The notes under the pieces are model-generated. The model saw nothing but the letters and a program-made list of their open reading frames with translations, was not told the origin of the DNA and did no database searches. Shown one piece after another: positions 1 to 10,569 of a stretch of 64,000 bases of DNA. Numbering within the stretch: position 1 is the first letter of the stretch; the number at the start of each line of letters is the position of its first letter. The position numbers were made by a program, and so were the translations under genes. This DNA comes from Nothopassalora personata. Lineage: Eukaryota > Ascomycota > Dothideomycetes > Mycosphaerellales > Mycosphaerellaceae. The stretch spans positions 1,178,001-1,242,000 of the forward strand of contig CM066291.1 in the NCBI GenBank assembly GCA_033816765.1, read 5' to 3'.

Positions 1-821
1 TGATCGAGAGCATGGCTTTCCGAGCTCCAGTGATTGGGAGGGTCTCATTCGTTCTGGTGATGGAGGGTCGTCCAAGAGCATTGGCGACAGGAGTTGTGGT
101 TGCATGGCAAGGTCGTCGGGACACAAAACACAGACTGAGCGGTTTCAGCTTGGTGTTTCTGACATCTTTGCATCGTGGATTTGGCATAGCATAGCGCGGC
201 AGTCGCATCGAGAATGGCATTGTATCAGCAAAAGATGCCGTACACTTCCTTCATGTTGATGGAAGAAGGTGGTGACTTCTCAGATTGCAAACCTCCTTCT
301 CCGGCGCTCGCTTTCAGACCCACCCCTCCCAGACTGGGTATAAAGGGGAAAGAAAGGGTCTGGCCACAGCTCCAAAATCTTTTGCTTCGCGAACAGTCAT
401 CAACATGCACACTCGTTATCTGGAGGCGCTGATAACGCTCCTCGCCGCCATCCACACATGTTGTCCAGCTCCGATGTCCTTTGGGTGGGCCCATGCGGTG
501 GTGTAGGCCGTGGATTAACCAGAGTCTGTATATGATGCTTGAGCCGTAAGTGAGCTTGTTCTTTATCAGATAGCAGGAAAGCGACAGACACAGACACAAA
601 TACACAAAAGCATCAGAGATATTGCACAGAAAATCATCGTCAGCACCGTCGGTAGTGGCCCGGTGGCCTTCTCTCGCGCTTTAGGGGGTGAACGACATAT
701 ATGTGCTACCTGGCAAACTATCCTCACGACTGGAGACGCCGAAGGACCATCGCATAGAACGTGGACATTGGAAATTGCCTGAATAGTCAACAGCACTCTC
801 GGCCGAGCTTTACATTTCAAC
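1..821. other. No gene recognised; 5' flank of the permease pseudogene
   Basis: Composition is ordinary, unlike the RIP-mutated right half of the window. Short open frames occur on both strands but none has protein-like composition, a recognisable family or convincing splice signals. A TATAAAG string lies near 340. The last 100-150 bases presumably held the promoter and leader of the permease at 822. Confidence 0.5.
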
Positions 822-2576
822 ATGACATCTACAGATTATGTGAAGGACGATCACTCAGATCAAGTGGTTCCCAACAAGTCTCGCAAGCAGACATGGACAG
901 ACCGAAGTCGACAGCTCGTCAAGGCGTTGTTGTCGAAGGAAGGACTCGTCGGCGACTATGACTATGCCTTTCTGTTCACACCAAACATCCCCTTCCTCAA
1001 CCGGCCGAGACGAGCAGCTCCGTTCTTCGGCTTGAACGACAAGATGCCAGTGTTACTGGCTCTTTTGCTTGGGTTCCAACACTCACTAGCAATTCTGGCC
1101 GGCATCATTTCGCCACCCATTATTCTTTCCGGAGCTGCCAACTTCACACCTGAGCTGCAGTCGTATCTGGTCAGCACAGCATTGATCGTCTGCGCTATCC
1201 TCTCGGCCGTCCAGATTAGCCGATTCCACATCTTTGGTACACCGTATTACCTCGGTACTGGGTTGATCTCCGTGGTAGGAGTAAGCTTCACAACAATCCC
1301 CGTGGCGACTGGCGCACTCACTCAAATGTATGCGAACGGAATGTGTCCTACAGCGGCTGATGGCACGAAGCTTCCTTGTTTGGTAGGTTATGGGGCGATC
1401 CTGGGTACTCAATGTGTCTGCGCTCTGCTGGAGATTGCCTTGTCGTTCATGCCACCACGCATCTTGAAGAAGGTCTTTCCTCCATTAGTCACCGGTCCGA
1501 CAGTACTGCTGATTGGCGTCAGCTTGATCGCTTCTGGCTTTTCAGACTGGGCAGGCGGCTCTGGTGATTGCATGAGCCGACCGAAGACTGGCATGTATCG
1601 ACTTTGCCCGAACGTGGATGCTCCCCATGATGGGGCAGTGCAGAGTTCATCGGCCTCGGGTTTCTGGTATTGCTCACTATCATCTTGTGCGAGCGATTTG
1701 GTGCTCCGATCATGAAGAGCTGCGCGGTCGTCATCGGCTTGCTCGTGGGTTGTGTTGTTGCAGCGGCTTGCGGCTATTTCGACCGATCTGGAATTGATGC
1801 TGCACCTGTTGCGAGCTTCATCTGGGTGCATACATTCCCACTAAGCGTGTATGGACCAATCGTGCTACCGTTACTGGCCGTTTATATCGTGGTTATGATG
1901 GAGGCCATTGGCGATATCACAGCTACCTGCGACGTATCACGACTGCAAGTCGATGGTGATCTCTTCGACAGTCGAATCCAGGGCGGCATCCTCGCGGACG
2001 GACTCAATGGTCTTCTTGCAGGACTGTGCACAATCACGCCAATGTCCGTCTTCGCGCAAAACAATGGTGTTATCGCATTGACACGATGTGCCAATCGCAA
2101 AGCTGGCTACGCATGTTGCTTCTGGCTGTTGATCATGGGAATCTTCGCCAATTCCAGACTCGGTTCTTGGCGGCATGACGACCTTCTTGTTCGCTGCAGT
2201 TGCTGCCAGTGGTATCCGTATCATCTCTACAATGCCATTCACGCGGAGGAACCGCTTTATTTTGACCGCTTCGCTTGCCGTCGGCTTTGGAGCAACTCTG
2301 GTCCCGACATGGTTCGACTACGTATTCACCTATGATGGCCCAAATCGCGCGTTGCTTGGCTTCTTCAACGCGATCGAGCTTGTCATGGAGACTGGCTTCG
2401 CATTGACCGCTTTTCTGGCCGTAATACTCAATCTCGTTCTACCAGAAGAGCTTGAGGATGAGGAGACTCCAGAGCTCACAGCGAACAGTGCTGATGATAC
2501 CGACGACAGAGATGAGTGGAGTCGCATACGAATGGGAAAGCAAGAACAACATGCTCCAGATGATACGAAGATATGA
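822..2576 (+). pseudogene. Broken purine (uric acid/xanthine) permease, NAT/NCS2 family, UapA-like
   Basis: Three collinear segments together give almost a whole NAT-family proton symporter for uric acid/xanthine in the plasma membrane. Segment 1 (822-1628) has the cytosolic N-terminus, the QH motif (GFQHSLAI) in the first membrane helix and conserved blocks such as FPPLVTGPT. Segment 2 (about 1631-2149, another frame) has the NAT signature QNNGVIALTR. Segment 3 (about 2151-2576, frame of segment 1) has GGMTTFLF, the last helices and an acidic tail. The frame changes near 1629 after DAPH and near 2150 after GIFA. Compared with the family, a few residues are missing at the first break and about eight at the second, so small deletions fit better than introns; neither break has GT..AG borders. 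Read from 822, the protein would stop at 1715 after 297 residues. Family assignment is firm; pseudogene status is inference from the two frameshifts. Confidence 0.82.
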
Positions 2577-3095
2577 CAGAATGGATAGAAGTATGCTATC
2601 ACATACACAATCTGGACAGACATTGCTTCTATTATATGCACAATTACAGTACATTAATGGAAGCCGTGCGCTCAAGCGCTACCCCAAGGTATCAATTATC
2701 AGCACGATAAGTCGCCAGTGGTATCGTGAGCACACTGTCATCGTAAGGTTGACTATTTCCCGAGGCATGTCGTTGTTCAGTCTATCGACACATGATCGGC
2801 AATCTCAATGAGGCAAGCCGCGCAGCTCCGAAAGACAGCTCCAAAGCTCCTCCTCGTTCTGGAGCCCCTCTTCCAGCACTACCATAGCCACATCATCAGA
2901 GCTGTGAACGTAGACAATCGGCGTAAGTCCGTACGAGCATCCTTTAGCGTTTCCCATTCCTCTCCCTCCCCATAGCCTTCTTGAGAGACCTACGAGGGCA
3001 CTTGCCTCGAAAAGTGCCTTTCAAACCTCACTATACTATCAGCAGATCCACCTAAACCACATCGCGGCCTCTGTGAACTACCTCCAACAGCGACC
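2577..3095. other. Intergenic region, permease pseudogene to dihydroxyacetone kinase
   Basis: No coding frame that I recognise. The last 100-150 bases are pyrimidine-rich and lead into the ATG at 3096, as is common for fungal promoters and 5' leaders. No repeat or RNA gene seen. Confidence 0.5.
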
Positions 3096-4281
3096 ATGGC
3101 CACCTCAACCCAGACCCAACGACCCGCACCCGCGAGAGAAACCTTCCACTTCATCAACTCCCCCTCCTCCGCCATAAACGATGCCCTCACAGGCCTAACC
3201 CACCTCAACCCCTCCCTCTCCTACAACAAAGACTACAAAATCATCTACCGCAACGACCTCTCCTCATTCAGCACTGCGCACGTCACAACCATCGGTTTCG
3301 CCGGTGGAGGTCACGAACCCATGTTCGGAGGCTTCGTAGGGCCGAACTACCTCTCGGCCTACGTCTCCGGTAACGTCTTCGCCTCTCCGACCGCCGCTCA
3401 GATCTTCGAGGCGATCAAGATGTGTCAGCCCGAATCTGGCAAGGGTCATGGGACGTTGATCGTGTGTGGGAACTATACGGGTGATATTTTGAATGCGGGG
3501 CTGGCGATTACGAGGGCGCAGGCGGCGGGGTATAGGGTTTATTTCAAGGCCGTGGGGGATGATGTTGCGGTGGGGAGGAAGAAGGGGGGCAAAGTCGGCA
3601 GAAGAGGGCTCTCTGGGCACCTGGTAGCGTTGAAGAGTGCGTGTGCGCTGGCGGAGAGAGGGGAGGGGTTGGAGAGGGTTAGTGAGGTTATGGAGTATGT
3701 TGCGGACAACGTCGGGACGATTGGGGTGGCGTTTGATAGGTGAGAGAGATATGATATGTGTAAGTGAGGGAGGTTGTGCTGATATGTTGGACAGAGTGGC
3801 TTTACCGAATGCTACGTTGACGGATCTGCAGTCTTTGCCACCGGCGACGATTGAGCTGGGGATGGGTGCACATGGCGAGCCTGGATTGCAGCAGATATCG
3901 CCGATACCGTCTGCGGATGCACTCGTCTCGCAGATGCTCGATCTTTTGCTTGACATCTCTGATAGCGACCGGGCTTTCATTCCATTCTCGAAAGCGACGA
4001 ATCCGACGAACGACAACGAGGTTGTACTCCTGCTGAACTCATTGGGAAGCACATCAGATGAGGTTCTTGCTCGATTCGCAGAGATTGCTAAGAAAGAGCT
4101 TGAGAAGCGAGGATTTGTGGTTCGAAGGCTCACTCTTGGGCCACTGGTGACGAGTTTGAAGATGAGCGGCTTTGGTATTACTGTCTGGCGACTCCCTCCT
4201 GACAGTGGCGAGGCGATGGACAGGAAACTTGCGCTCGATCTCTGGGACTCCAAGGTTGATGTGTACGCTTGGAGGCAGTAG
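3096..4281 (+). CDS. Dihydroxyacetone kinase, DhaK domain only (two exons)
   Basis: Exon 1 is 3096-3739 and exon 2 is 3795-4281. The 55-nt intron starts GTGAGA and ends GACAG, and joins codon AG|A (Arg215). The product is about 376 residues. DhaK binds dihydroxyacetone covalently through a histidine so that it can be phosphorylated to dihydroxyacetone phosphate. Visible motifs are GGGHEP (His73), the GDDVAVGR...GGKVGRRGL block near residues 150-170, and GMGAHGEPG, whose His241 matches the substrate-binding histidine of the family. Usual eukaryotic enzymes are about 580 residues with a C-terminal DhaL domain that binds ATP. No DhaL is encoded here: the frame stops at 4281 and a minus-strand gene ends at 4349. 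It is therefore either a stand-alone DhaK paralogue or depends on another protein for phosphoryl transfer. It converges with rhamnose mutarotase 67 bp away. Confidence 0.85.
3740..3794 (+). other. Intron of the DhaK gene
   Basis: A 55-nt spliceosomal intron with GT donor at 3740 and AG acceptor ending at 3794. Removing it joins the two DhaK reading frames at a conserved position (GVAFDR / VALPNA). Exon 1 would otherwise stop three bases after the donor. Confidence 0.85.
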
Positions 4282-4348
4282 GCGGCTTTATGCATTGTCC
4301 TTGGTCAGGTCATGCCGTACTCCATCTCACGCTGCTTCTCGATCCCGT

Positions 4349-4702
4349 TTACTCCACACGGAATACTTCTTCAAGCTCCTTCCACCATCCTTTCGAGTCC
4401 GTGCTGCCAGTACTGCCAGCAATGAGTGACTCCTGCATTCCATCCGTCATGTCCCACCACTTCCTGACTTCGGGATTCGCCCTCATCTTCTCCATATCTC
4501 CTTCAAAATCAGGGCCATTGTACTTCATTGTTGCGTATAGGATCAATGCATCCTCGTCAAGAAAGATGGAGTAGTCGCTGATGTTGCAGTCCTTGATCTG
4601 TTGCAGTACGGCTGGCCAAACAGCGGCATGGCATTCTTTGTAGGCAGGTATTGCTTCGCGCTTGATGCGTACAATCTGGGCGATGCGTTTGGAGTCTGGC
4701 AT
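4349..4702 (-). CDS. L-rhamnose mutarotase (RhaM family)
   Basis: A single exon of 117 residues, close to the roughly 105-115 usual for this family. The enzyme interconverts alpha and beta anomers of L-rhamnose, feeding sugar catabolism in the cytosol. Family marks are the N-terminal segment KECHAAVWP with the catalytic-type histidine (His25), a conserved tyrosine (DYSIFLDE, about Tyr44), the RKWWDMTDGM block with paired tryptophans (82-83) and the terminal LEEVF. The ATG at 4702 is the natural start, because the usual family N-terminus follows within a few residues. The gene converges with the DhaK gene. Rhamnose catabolism and triose phosphorylation could be linked, but adjacency is the only evidence for that. 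Confidence 0.88.
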   Translation of the reverse strand: MPDSKRIAQIVRIKREAIPAYKECHAAVWPAVLQQIKDCNISDYSIFLDEDALILYATMKYNGPDFEGDMEKMRANPEVRKWWDMTDGMQESLIAGSTGSTDSKGWWKELEEVFRVE

Positions 4703-5141
4703 GGTGGTGGTATGTGATGTTGACGGGAATGCTCTTGACTATCAAAAGTGACGGGTCCATCCCACTTATAGCTTTGAGAGCTTCCAGGGCATGCGGAATC
4801 AGAGCTTGAGTTCGGCGCATTGGTACCCGAGGTGATCCTAGGGCGGTTGACACTCTTGCAGGACAATCTGCTCAAGGCCATCCTGCTTGGGCGTGACGTG
4901 GTCACGAGTTCGCCTTCGCAGGAGATGATATGACATGTCTGTGATGGTTGGCATGGTGTCGTACGCTCAGTGCATCCACTGTGCAGCCACACATGGCAAG
5001 CAAGCTGTCTCTCATCACGACAGTGCCAAATATGCAAGTTGGTCTTCAGTAAGAACGTGTCGTGACCCGGACGACGTAGCTGCTCGAGCTACTCAGCAGC
5101 CATTCTTGTTGGAGTGCAAAATACATGGCACAAGAGTAGTC
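4703..5141 (-). promoter_or_regulatory. Upstream region of rhamnose mutarotase with a TATA-like element
   Basis: This 439-bp gap lies between the mutarotase start and the F-box gene stop. On the minus strand a GCTATAAG string lies at 4765-4772, about 63-70 bp before the ATG, a reasonable position for a fungal TATA element. No coding frame is convincing here. Confidence 0.35.
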
Positions 5142-6263
5142 TCATTCGGTGTATGAGCCGAAGATCATGGCCTTACCAGTTTGATTGAGAATCTGCTTTC
5201 GAGCTTCTTCGATCTTAAGTAGGAGATGTGTCGTTCGGATCACGATCTCTGCTTGCATATCAGTGACCGTGCTCACGACAAGTCGACACAGCAAGGACTC
5301 ACCCTCCAACTCAACGTTATAGCTGATCGGGATTTCAGCGTCACTGGCGAATAGCACTGGGTTGTCACGACTCCACTTCTGCTCCTTGACTCTGAACTTG
5401 ATACCAACGCTCTCGCCTCCAGTGTTGATCCAGAGAATCCGAGGGTCCTTCTTGGGGTCTCCATACACACTGGCGACGCTCGCTGATCGCCCTTTAGCTG
5501 TAGTTTCCGTAGCTTGGTCGTCGTGGTGTACAGCAATCGGCTCGCCATTCGACCATCGTTTGCTTTCGCAGTTCTTGGACAGCCAGTCTCGCCATACGCG
5601 GATCGTTCCATCACAGACTTCTTGTATACTGAATAGCAGTCCACGTGTGCTTTCAAGTTTACCGAGATACGCTACGGTCTCGAGTTGCGAGAACAGGAAG
5701 TTTGCATCGATCGCCACAGTTCGTGTCACGGCATCATTGCCGTCGCCCTTCCACGCAGCCGCTCGAGCTTCTGGACTCATGTACGTTGATGATCCAGGTA
5801 TATCGCCAGCAGGATGCGGCCTGGGCACTGTCCTGAAGTCGGGCATCTTGTTCACGGGGCGGAAACGAGTATACAGCTCCGACATTCGACCGATGTGTCC
5901 TACTCGGCCGCCATGCTCTTGTATGTCAGAGACGAGCTCTTCAAGACCACCGGTACCAAGCTCGGTACAGAAGACTTTGGAGGTAGTCCATTTCGCACTG
6001 GGAGGACCACACTCGAGGTACAGCGTATGGCCGTCCAGCTCTGCCGCAATCTGCAGTCGGTGGCGTACTATTCGCACGACAAGCGAGTGCATCTGTTGAA
6101 AGCACAAGGAGACATCGAGGAGGTCTCTGGTAGAGAAGAGGTTCAAGACGTTCAACAATATCTACAGACGTCATCAGTAGCCGCTGAGTTGGTGGTGATA
6201 TGGAGGTGATACTTCGTTGGGCAGCGCGAACAAGCCGTGCGGTGTCGCCTTGACGTTGGCCAT
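5142..6263 (-). CDS. F-box domain protein (two exons)
   Basis: Exon 1 is 6263-6213 (17 codons) and exon 2 is 6161-5142. The 51-nt intron (6212-6162) starts GTATCACC and ends CTGTAG. Splicing gives about 356 residues. It creates the F-box start LFALPNEILLNVLNLFS followed by TRDLLDVSLC (about residues 11-45), the motif that binds Skp1 in SCF ubiquitin ligases. The unspliced frame has no ATG upstream of the F-box, which is why I place the start at 6263. The rest has no leucine-rich, WD or kelch repeats that I can see. It resembles the large class of ascomycete F-box proteins with an undefined C-terminal domain, so the substrate is unknown. It is divergent from the ECM11-domain gene, starting about 270 bp from it. 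Confidence 0.78.
6162..6212 (-). other. Intron of the F-box gene
   Basis: A 51-nt GT..AG intron on the minus strand. It contains an in-frame TGA, so the F-box can only be joined to an ATG if it is removed. The splice falls between NE and ILL of the F-box core. Confidence 0.75.
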
Positions 6264-6532
6264 GCTGTTTCACGGTACTAAACGGTACTACAAGAGGGAG
6301 GTATCTCCCAGACAGCCAGCAGAGTGCAGTCTTCTACACGCTTATGTCTGCGCGGATCGAAGGAGCGATTGTCGTACATGACCACGTCATGTGCTAACGC
6401 GATGTCGACGCGTGTGCGCGTCGGCCGAGACGCGTCCGGGGAAGCTGCCTCGAAACATCACTCGAGTCCATTCTTCATCCTCAACCTCATCACGGGACGG
6501 GATCAGCTCTACCATCTGACACGAGCATCAAG

Positions 6533-8263
6533 ATGGCTCGAGACCAGAACAGTAAGATGGCGCATTTCGTCGCGCAGAAGAACGGTCAGCCTGCTCAGAA
6601 CGGGAAGAAAGTAAAGAGTCATGAGGATCTGTACAATCTGAAAATTCCGCCCCACGGCAAGACGGCGGCAGCATCGAACACACCCATCGTCAGAGAACCT
6701 AGTCAACGGAAGACGCGCTCTAGCACCGTGAAAAACGAGCATGTTCCTGACGGCACTGACTTCAGCGCCATTGACAGGTCCTCCACAGAGAGCGGCACGA
6801 AGCGAGCTCACTCTCATGGAGACAAGGTGCAGACTGACGTGCAGGACCAAGCTGCTCCGGCGTTCGAGTCTGACCAGATGATCGATCGTCCAGAGTCTCA
6901 AGCAGGCAATGAAGCTGAGGTTCAATATGACAACAGCTCCGATGGAATGCCTAACGACCCATTCAAGCAGTTTCAGCAGGCTCGCCAGCAAAACGGCAAC
7001 ACCCAAATCGACCATGAACGCGCAACGATGCACCCAGGTCGTAATCCTTTTGCTGCGCAGCAAATCCAAGGAGACAGCTATCCTCCAACCACTTCTGGCA
7101 ATCCTTCTGTCACTGATCAACGCGACGGTCTGTCACCATACTCTACTCAGCCGCCAGAGATTCACTACCCTGCGAAGGCAAACGGTGCTTTACCTACACG
7201 TGCTGCCGGTACCCGAGTGCGCCATGTCGATCCCGCTCAGGTCACGAATCAAAACCAGCAGAATCATAACCCTCAGGTAGAGCCGGCGGCGCGCATCCCA
7301 GCATTGCCTTACGGCGCGCCACCTTTGAGCAACATCAACGCCGGTTTCTCGTTCCAGCCAGGGCCAGCCATGAAGCAAGGCGGCACTCTAGCACCCCCGC
7401 CCGCGCCACCACCGCAACATGGCATCCCGCCACAGGTCCATCAAGCTGTGACCAACGTCACTCAGCGCGGCTCGCCACCAGACACAAACCTGTCGGCACG
7501 TCAAGATGGACGTCATCGACTAGCACATTCCAATGTCCAGCCGGTCGCTGCTGAGCTGCCCGAGAAACAGCGCCACCTGCAGAAGCCGCCAGGGCCTTCG
7601 AGCACTCACGCGCCAGCGATCCCCCCTGCAGAGCAAGCTTCTTTCCCACAGTCGCGACCGACACTCACCCAACGCCATGAACTTACATCGCGGACACAGG
7701 AGAACGACCCGCCGTTGATCGACAACCGAAAGTTCACAAACTACCGTGAGAGCTCATACAACGAGGGGCATGCTCAAGAGGAGCATGATGAGCGACTAGC
7801 CGATGAGGCTGACGAAGAGCCTGACTTATATGACTATGAGGTAGAGGAGATCTGCCAGATGGACTTCGCGGAGCTCAAAAACGAATCGTTCGACGTTGAT
7901 CCACAAGCAGACGAATTCCAGCTGCCTGGGAATCAGCAGCACGGCACCTTCCAAGATAAGCTGCATGCAGTGTTAGAGCTGCCTGGTGAAGTTCAGAGCG
8001 GCTTCTTCAAGTCACTCCCCGCTGATCAGTGGGAGGAGGCCGGGGACTGGTTCCTTGACCAGTTCGGAGACGTGCTCAAGAAGTTCAAGGACGCTCGTCA
8101 ATCCAAGCGCAAGGCAGCAATGGAGTTCGAAGACGAGATCGAGAAGCGTCACGAAGCTGTTTCTAAGAAGCGCAAAGTCATGGAAGATGCTTTGGGCGAG
8201 ATGAGGAAGACTGGTGCGGTGGTGCTGCAAGGCACTCCCAAGAAGTTGAAGAAGAGTAAGTGA
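6533..8263 (+). CDS. ECM11-domain protein (probable meiotic chromosome/synaptonemal complex factor)
   Basis: A single open frame of 576 residues. The first ~430 residues are low in order, rich in Gln, Pro, Asn and Ser, with short basic stretches. The conserved part is the C-terminus (about 431-565): an acidic DLYDYEVEEI stretch, then LPGEVQSGFFKSL, then WEEAGDWFLDQFGDV (500-514), followed by a long charged helix with EDEIEKRHEAVSKKRKVMEDAL. That arrangement matches my memory of the fungal ECM11 domain. In budding yeast, Ecm11 is a SUMO-modified component of the central region of the synaptonemal complex and acts in meiosis. The tail ends in basic residues (PKKLKKSK), which could be a nuclear localisation signal. 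Function here is inferred from the domain only. The ATG at 6533 is in an AGATGG context and the frame is intron-free. Confidence 0.72.
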   Translation: MARDQNSKMAHFVAQKNGQPAQNGKKVKSHEDLYNLKIPPHGKTAAASNTPIVREPSQRKTRSSTVKNEHVPDGTDFSAIDRSSTESGTKRAHSHGDKVQTDVQDQAAPAFESDQMIDRPESQAGNEAEVQYDNSSDGMPNDPFKQFQQARQQNGNTQIDHERATMHPGRNPFAAQQIQGDSYPPTTSGNPSVTDQRDGLSPYSTQPPEIHYPAKANGALPTRAAGTRVRHVDPAQVTNQNQQNHNPQVEPAARIPALPYGAPPLSNINAGFSFQPGPAMKQGGTLAPPPAPPPQHGIPPQVHQAVTNVTQRGSPPDTNLSARQDGRHRLAHSNVQPVAAELPEKQRHLQKPPGPSSTHAPAIPPAEQASFPQSRPTLTQRHELTSRTQENDPPLIDNRKFTNYRESSYNEGHAQEEHDERLADEADEEPDLYDYEVEEICQMDFAELKNESFDVDPQADEFQLPGNQQHGTFQDKLHAVLELPGEVQSGFFKSLPADQWEEAGDWFLDQFGDVLKKFKDARQSKRKAAMEFEDEIEKRHEAVSKKRKVMEDALGEMRKTGAVVLQGTPKKLKKSK

Positions 8264-9009
8264 TGAGGGTGATGCATGGGAATTCTGCGCACAACCTCGT
8301 GGAAGTGGAACATGGAGAACGTGCTCACTGATTGGTACGCGAGGTGGAGGCACTATTGCTCGGAGGTGTGATGAAGCATGATGGTCGAATGACTGATGTT
8401 TTTGATGCGAGTTTGCTGCATTTGCCCGAGCGCAACGATACCCAGGACCCTTATTTGTTAGCGATGTTCAACTACTAGCTGTACCTCTCGGCCACTATCG
8501 ACCTAGCACCCGATATTTAGCTCTTCCAGAGCGGCCACTCCATATCAATCCTTGCCAAACGTCTTCACGTAAGCACTGCTAATGACTGGGCATCTTACGA
8601 ACGCTGCCCCTACGGCTACGTTCCCGAAACAAGATCGGCCTCATCGCTTCCAGAAGCCTCGCAAGTTTCAGCACCTTGACATGCGGTATGCACGTCGGTG
8701 CCCCTAACGTACTGCCCCAGATTAATCACACTTTTTCCACCACACCGCCTAACGTGCGTGAATATGCAGGCTGCAAGCCACAAGACTCGAACGAAACGGA
8801 GTACGGCGGGTCAGGTAATAAGCAAGGAGATGGTCGCGGCAAAGCGAGCAGCACGGTCACGAACACCGGGACACGTAGCCGTCCACACCACTTCCTCTTG
8901 CTGAATCACCGATGAATCACGCCGACTCCTATACTAGTGGCACGATTCAGGCATGCCAGCAGAGCTACGTCGTCGGTTGGTCGGTTGAGAACGTCATTTT
9001 CCGATACTC
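8264..9009. other. Intergenic region downstream of the ECM11-domain gene
   Basis: No gene recognised. Frames around 8676-8915 lack protein-like character. The right edge is the first MITE copy, with an 8-bp flanking duplication CGATACTC at 9002-9009. Confidence 0.5.
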
Positions 9010-9332
9010 GGAAAATCTACGGGCAGCCTCCATTTTCGACTCGGGGCAGCCCGCAATCTTAGTTATTACTCCAAAATTTGATTAGTCCTCTAGCACTCCA
9101 AAATGCGCTTGCCCGCCCGGCGAGGGCTAATAGCATCTATCTTTCCTGTCGCCGCAGCAAACTTGGGAGCGGCCTATAGTAGGAGGGGCCCCGGAGGGTG
9201 GGAGGATCTCGTAGGAGGACCTAAGTGCAGCCGAGGGCTAGGGGGTGGGTATGCACCATTTGATAGGATTTGATTGACTAGTTAGATTGGGGGCTGCCCG
9301 TAGTCGAAATTGGGGGCTGCCTATAGATTTTC
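9010..9332 (+). mobile_element. MITE-like element, copy 1 (terminal inverted repeats)
   Basis: A 323-bp element starting GGAAAATCTACGGGCAGCC and ending in the inverse of that string (GGCTGCCTATAGATTTTC). The inverted repeats run about 45 bp and each contains two GGCAGCC motifs. CGATACTC occurs directly before (9002-9009) and after (9333-9340), which looks like an 8-bp target duplication. There is no transposase frame, so it is non-autonomous. An 8-bp duplication would suit a hAT-type origin, but I cannot place the superfamily. A second copy lies inverted at 13481-13781. Neither copy shows RIP-type base change. Confidence 0.75.
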
Positions 9333-9340
9333 CGATACTC

Positions 9341-10569
9341 TCTGCGCGCAAACGCGCAAGCTTCACAGTGTCACACCATTCATCGAGCCGTGATGAAGCC
9401 ATATGATGATGCATTTCGGCTGCCTGATGACAGGCTGACGTCTGACCGGGAGATGCGGGCCAAGGCATGGAGTAATTCTGGAGCAGGGTGTGGAGAGATT
9501 GTGGAGGAGCCGATAGCGACGATAAGGAACCCGATAGCGAGTCGTTTGGGTGTAGGGCCTCCGGAGAGGTTGTAGAGTAACCCCAAATAGTATCACGACA
9601 CATCATCGATGCGACCCTCTTAGACGTTAATATGCTACGTGTACACTACCACCTTGTCAGATGGTATGGCTTTCCTTGCGATTGCGGTAAACTCCCCGGT
9701 TCGTCATGCCATTCCAGTCTAGTGCTAATAAGGGAAAACAACCACGCGTGCCATTGCAGTGGAGACGAACTCCGCATTTGCCTGTCGTGTCGACATCGCC
9801 AGTTGTCCCCGACACGAGCTTGACCGGAAGAATTGAGAAGGCCTTTCAGTCAAGTGACGATTTTGCGAGGGCCGTTGATCGTCCCATGTGCATGAGGCAG
9901 ATCTGGGGCAAGATACGTCAAGCATCTGGAAGCGATATGGAGTACATGCTTCTGCTACTCCGCAGCCATCCCTCCGACCCAACAAGATCGTCAGATCGAG
10001 CAGCACCCACACGTTGCTCTCCTCGGTAAAACTCGAGACACGGGAAATGTCGGAGTAAGGGAAATATTGACCCTAACATGACAGATAGGGCTAGCGGAGC
10101 AGATGCAAAATTACACCAGCCTAGATTCTTGAGTATGATAGCAGCGTGTCATTATCGAAACATCTAAAAATGGGTCTGAGGCCTCGCTGTCCTCAAACGC
10201 ACTTGCGGTGCGAAGTCGCGCCTGCTAGTCGGTGGTCAGAGTGAAGAAGCAAAAGCCGATCAACAAGTTTCAGACACTGATCAGTGTTGGTGCCAACGCC
10301 CATTCGAAACGCCATCCCATTCTATCCAACAGCGATGTCCTAAGCAAGTCTCGCGACTGCGATGGCTTCTCCCAGCGCCTTTATTTCGCCTTCCATATCT
10401 ATGTCGCTGAAACTCCAACCGCTTGAAAATCGATCTTCGAGAAATCTTTCGGCCGTTGCAACTAATTATGGCTTTATCCGTCTAGAGTGCCCACAGTCTA
10501 TCAATGCGTGTAATGTACCTGCCGTGTAGAACGCCAGACGCTGTAGAATCGCACCCAGGAGACCATTGT
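9341..10569. other. Intergenic region, MITE copy 1 to creA 3' end
   Basis: No gene that I can support. On the minus strand a stretch around 9380-9590 reads LGLLYNLSGGPTPKRLAIGF and onward with a hydrophobic run, but it has no ATG in frame and soon stops. It could be a leftover exon of a lost membrane protein gene. The part nearest 10570 is presumably the creA 3' untranslated region. Confidence 0.4.

Noticed and set aside
1563..1644. Possible intron (GTGATT..GTGCAG) to repair the permease frame
   Set aside because: It would remove the conserved segment with the CPNVDAPH motif, and it does not explain the second frame change near 2150.
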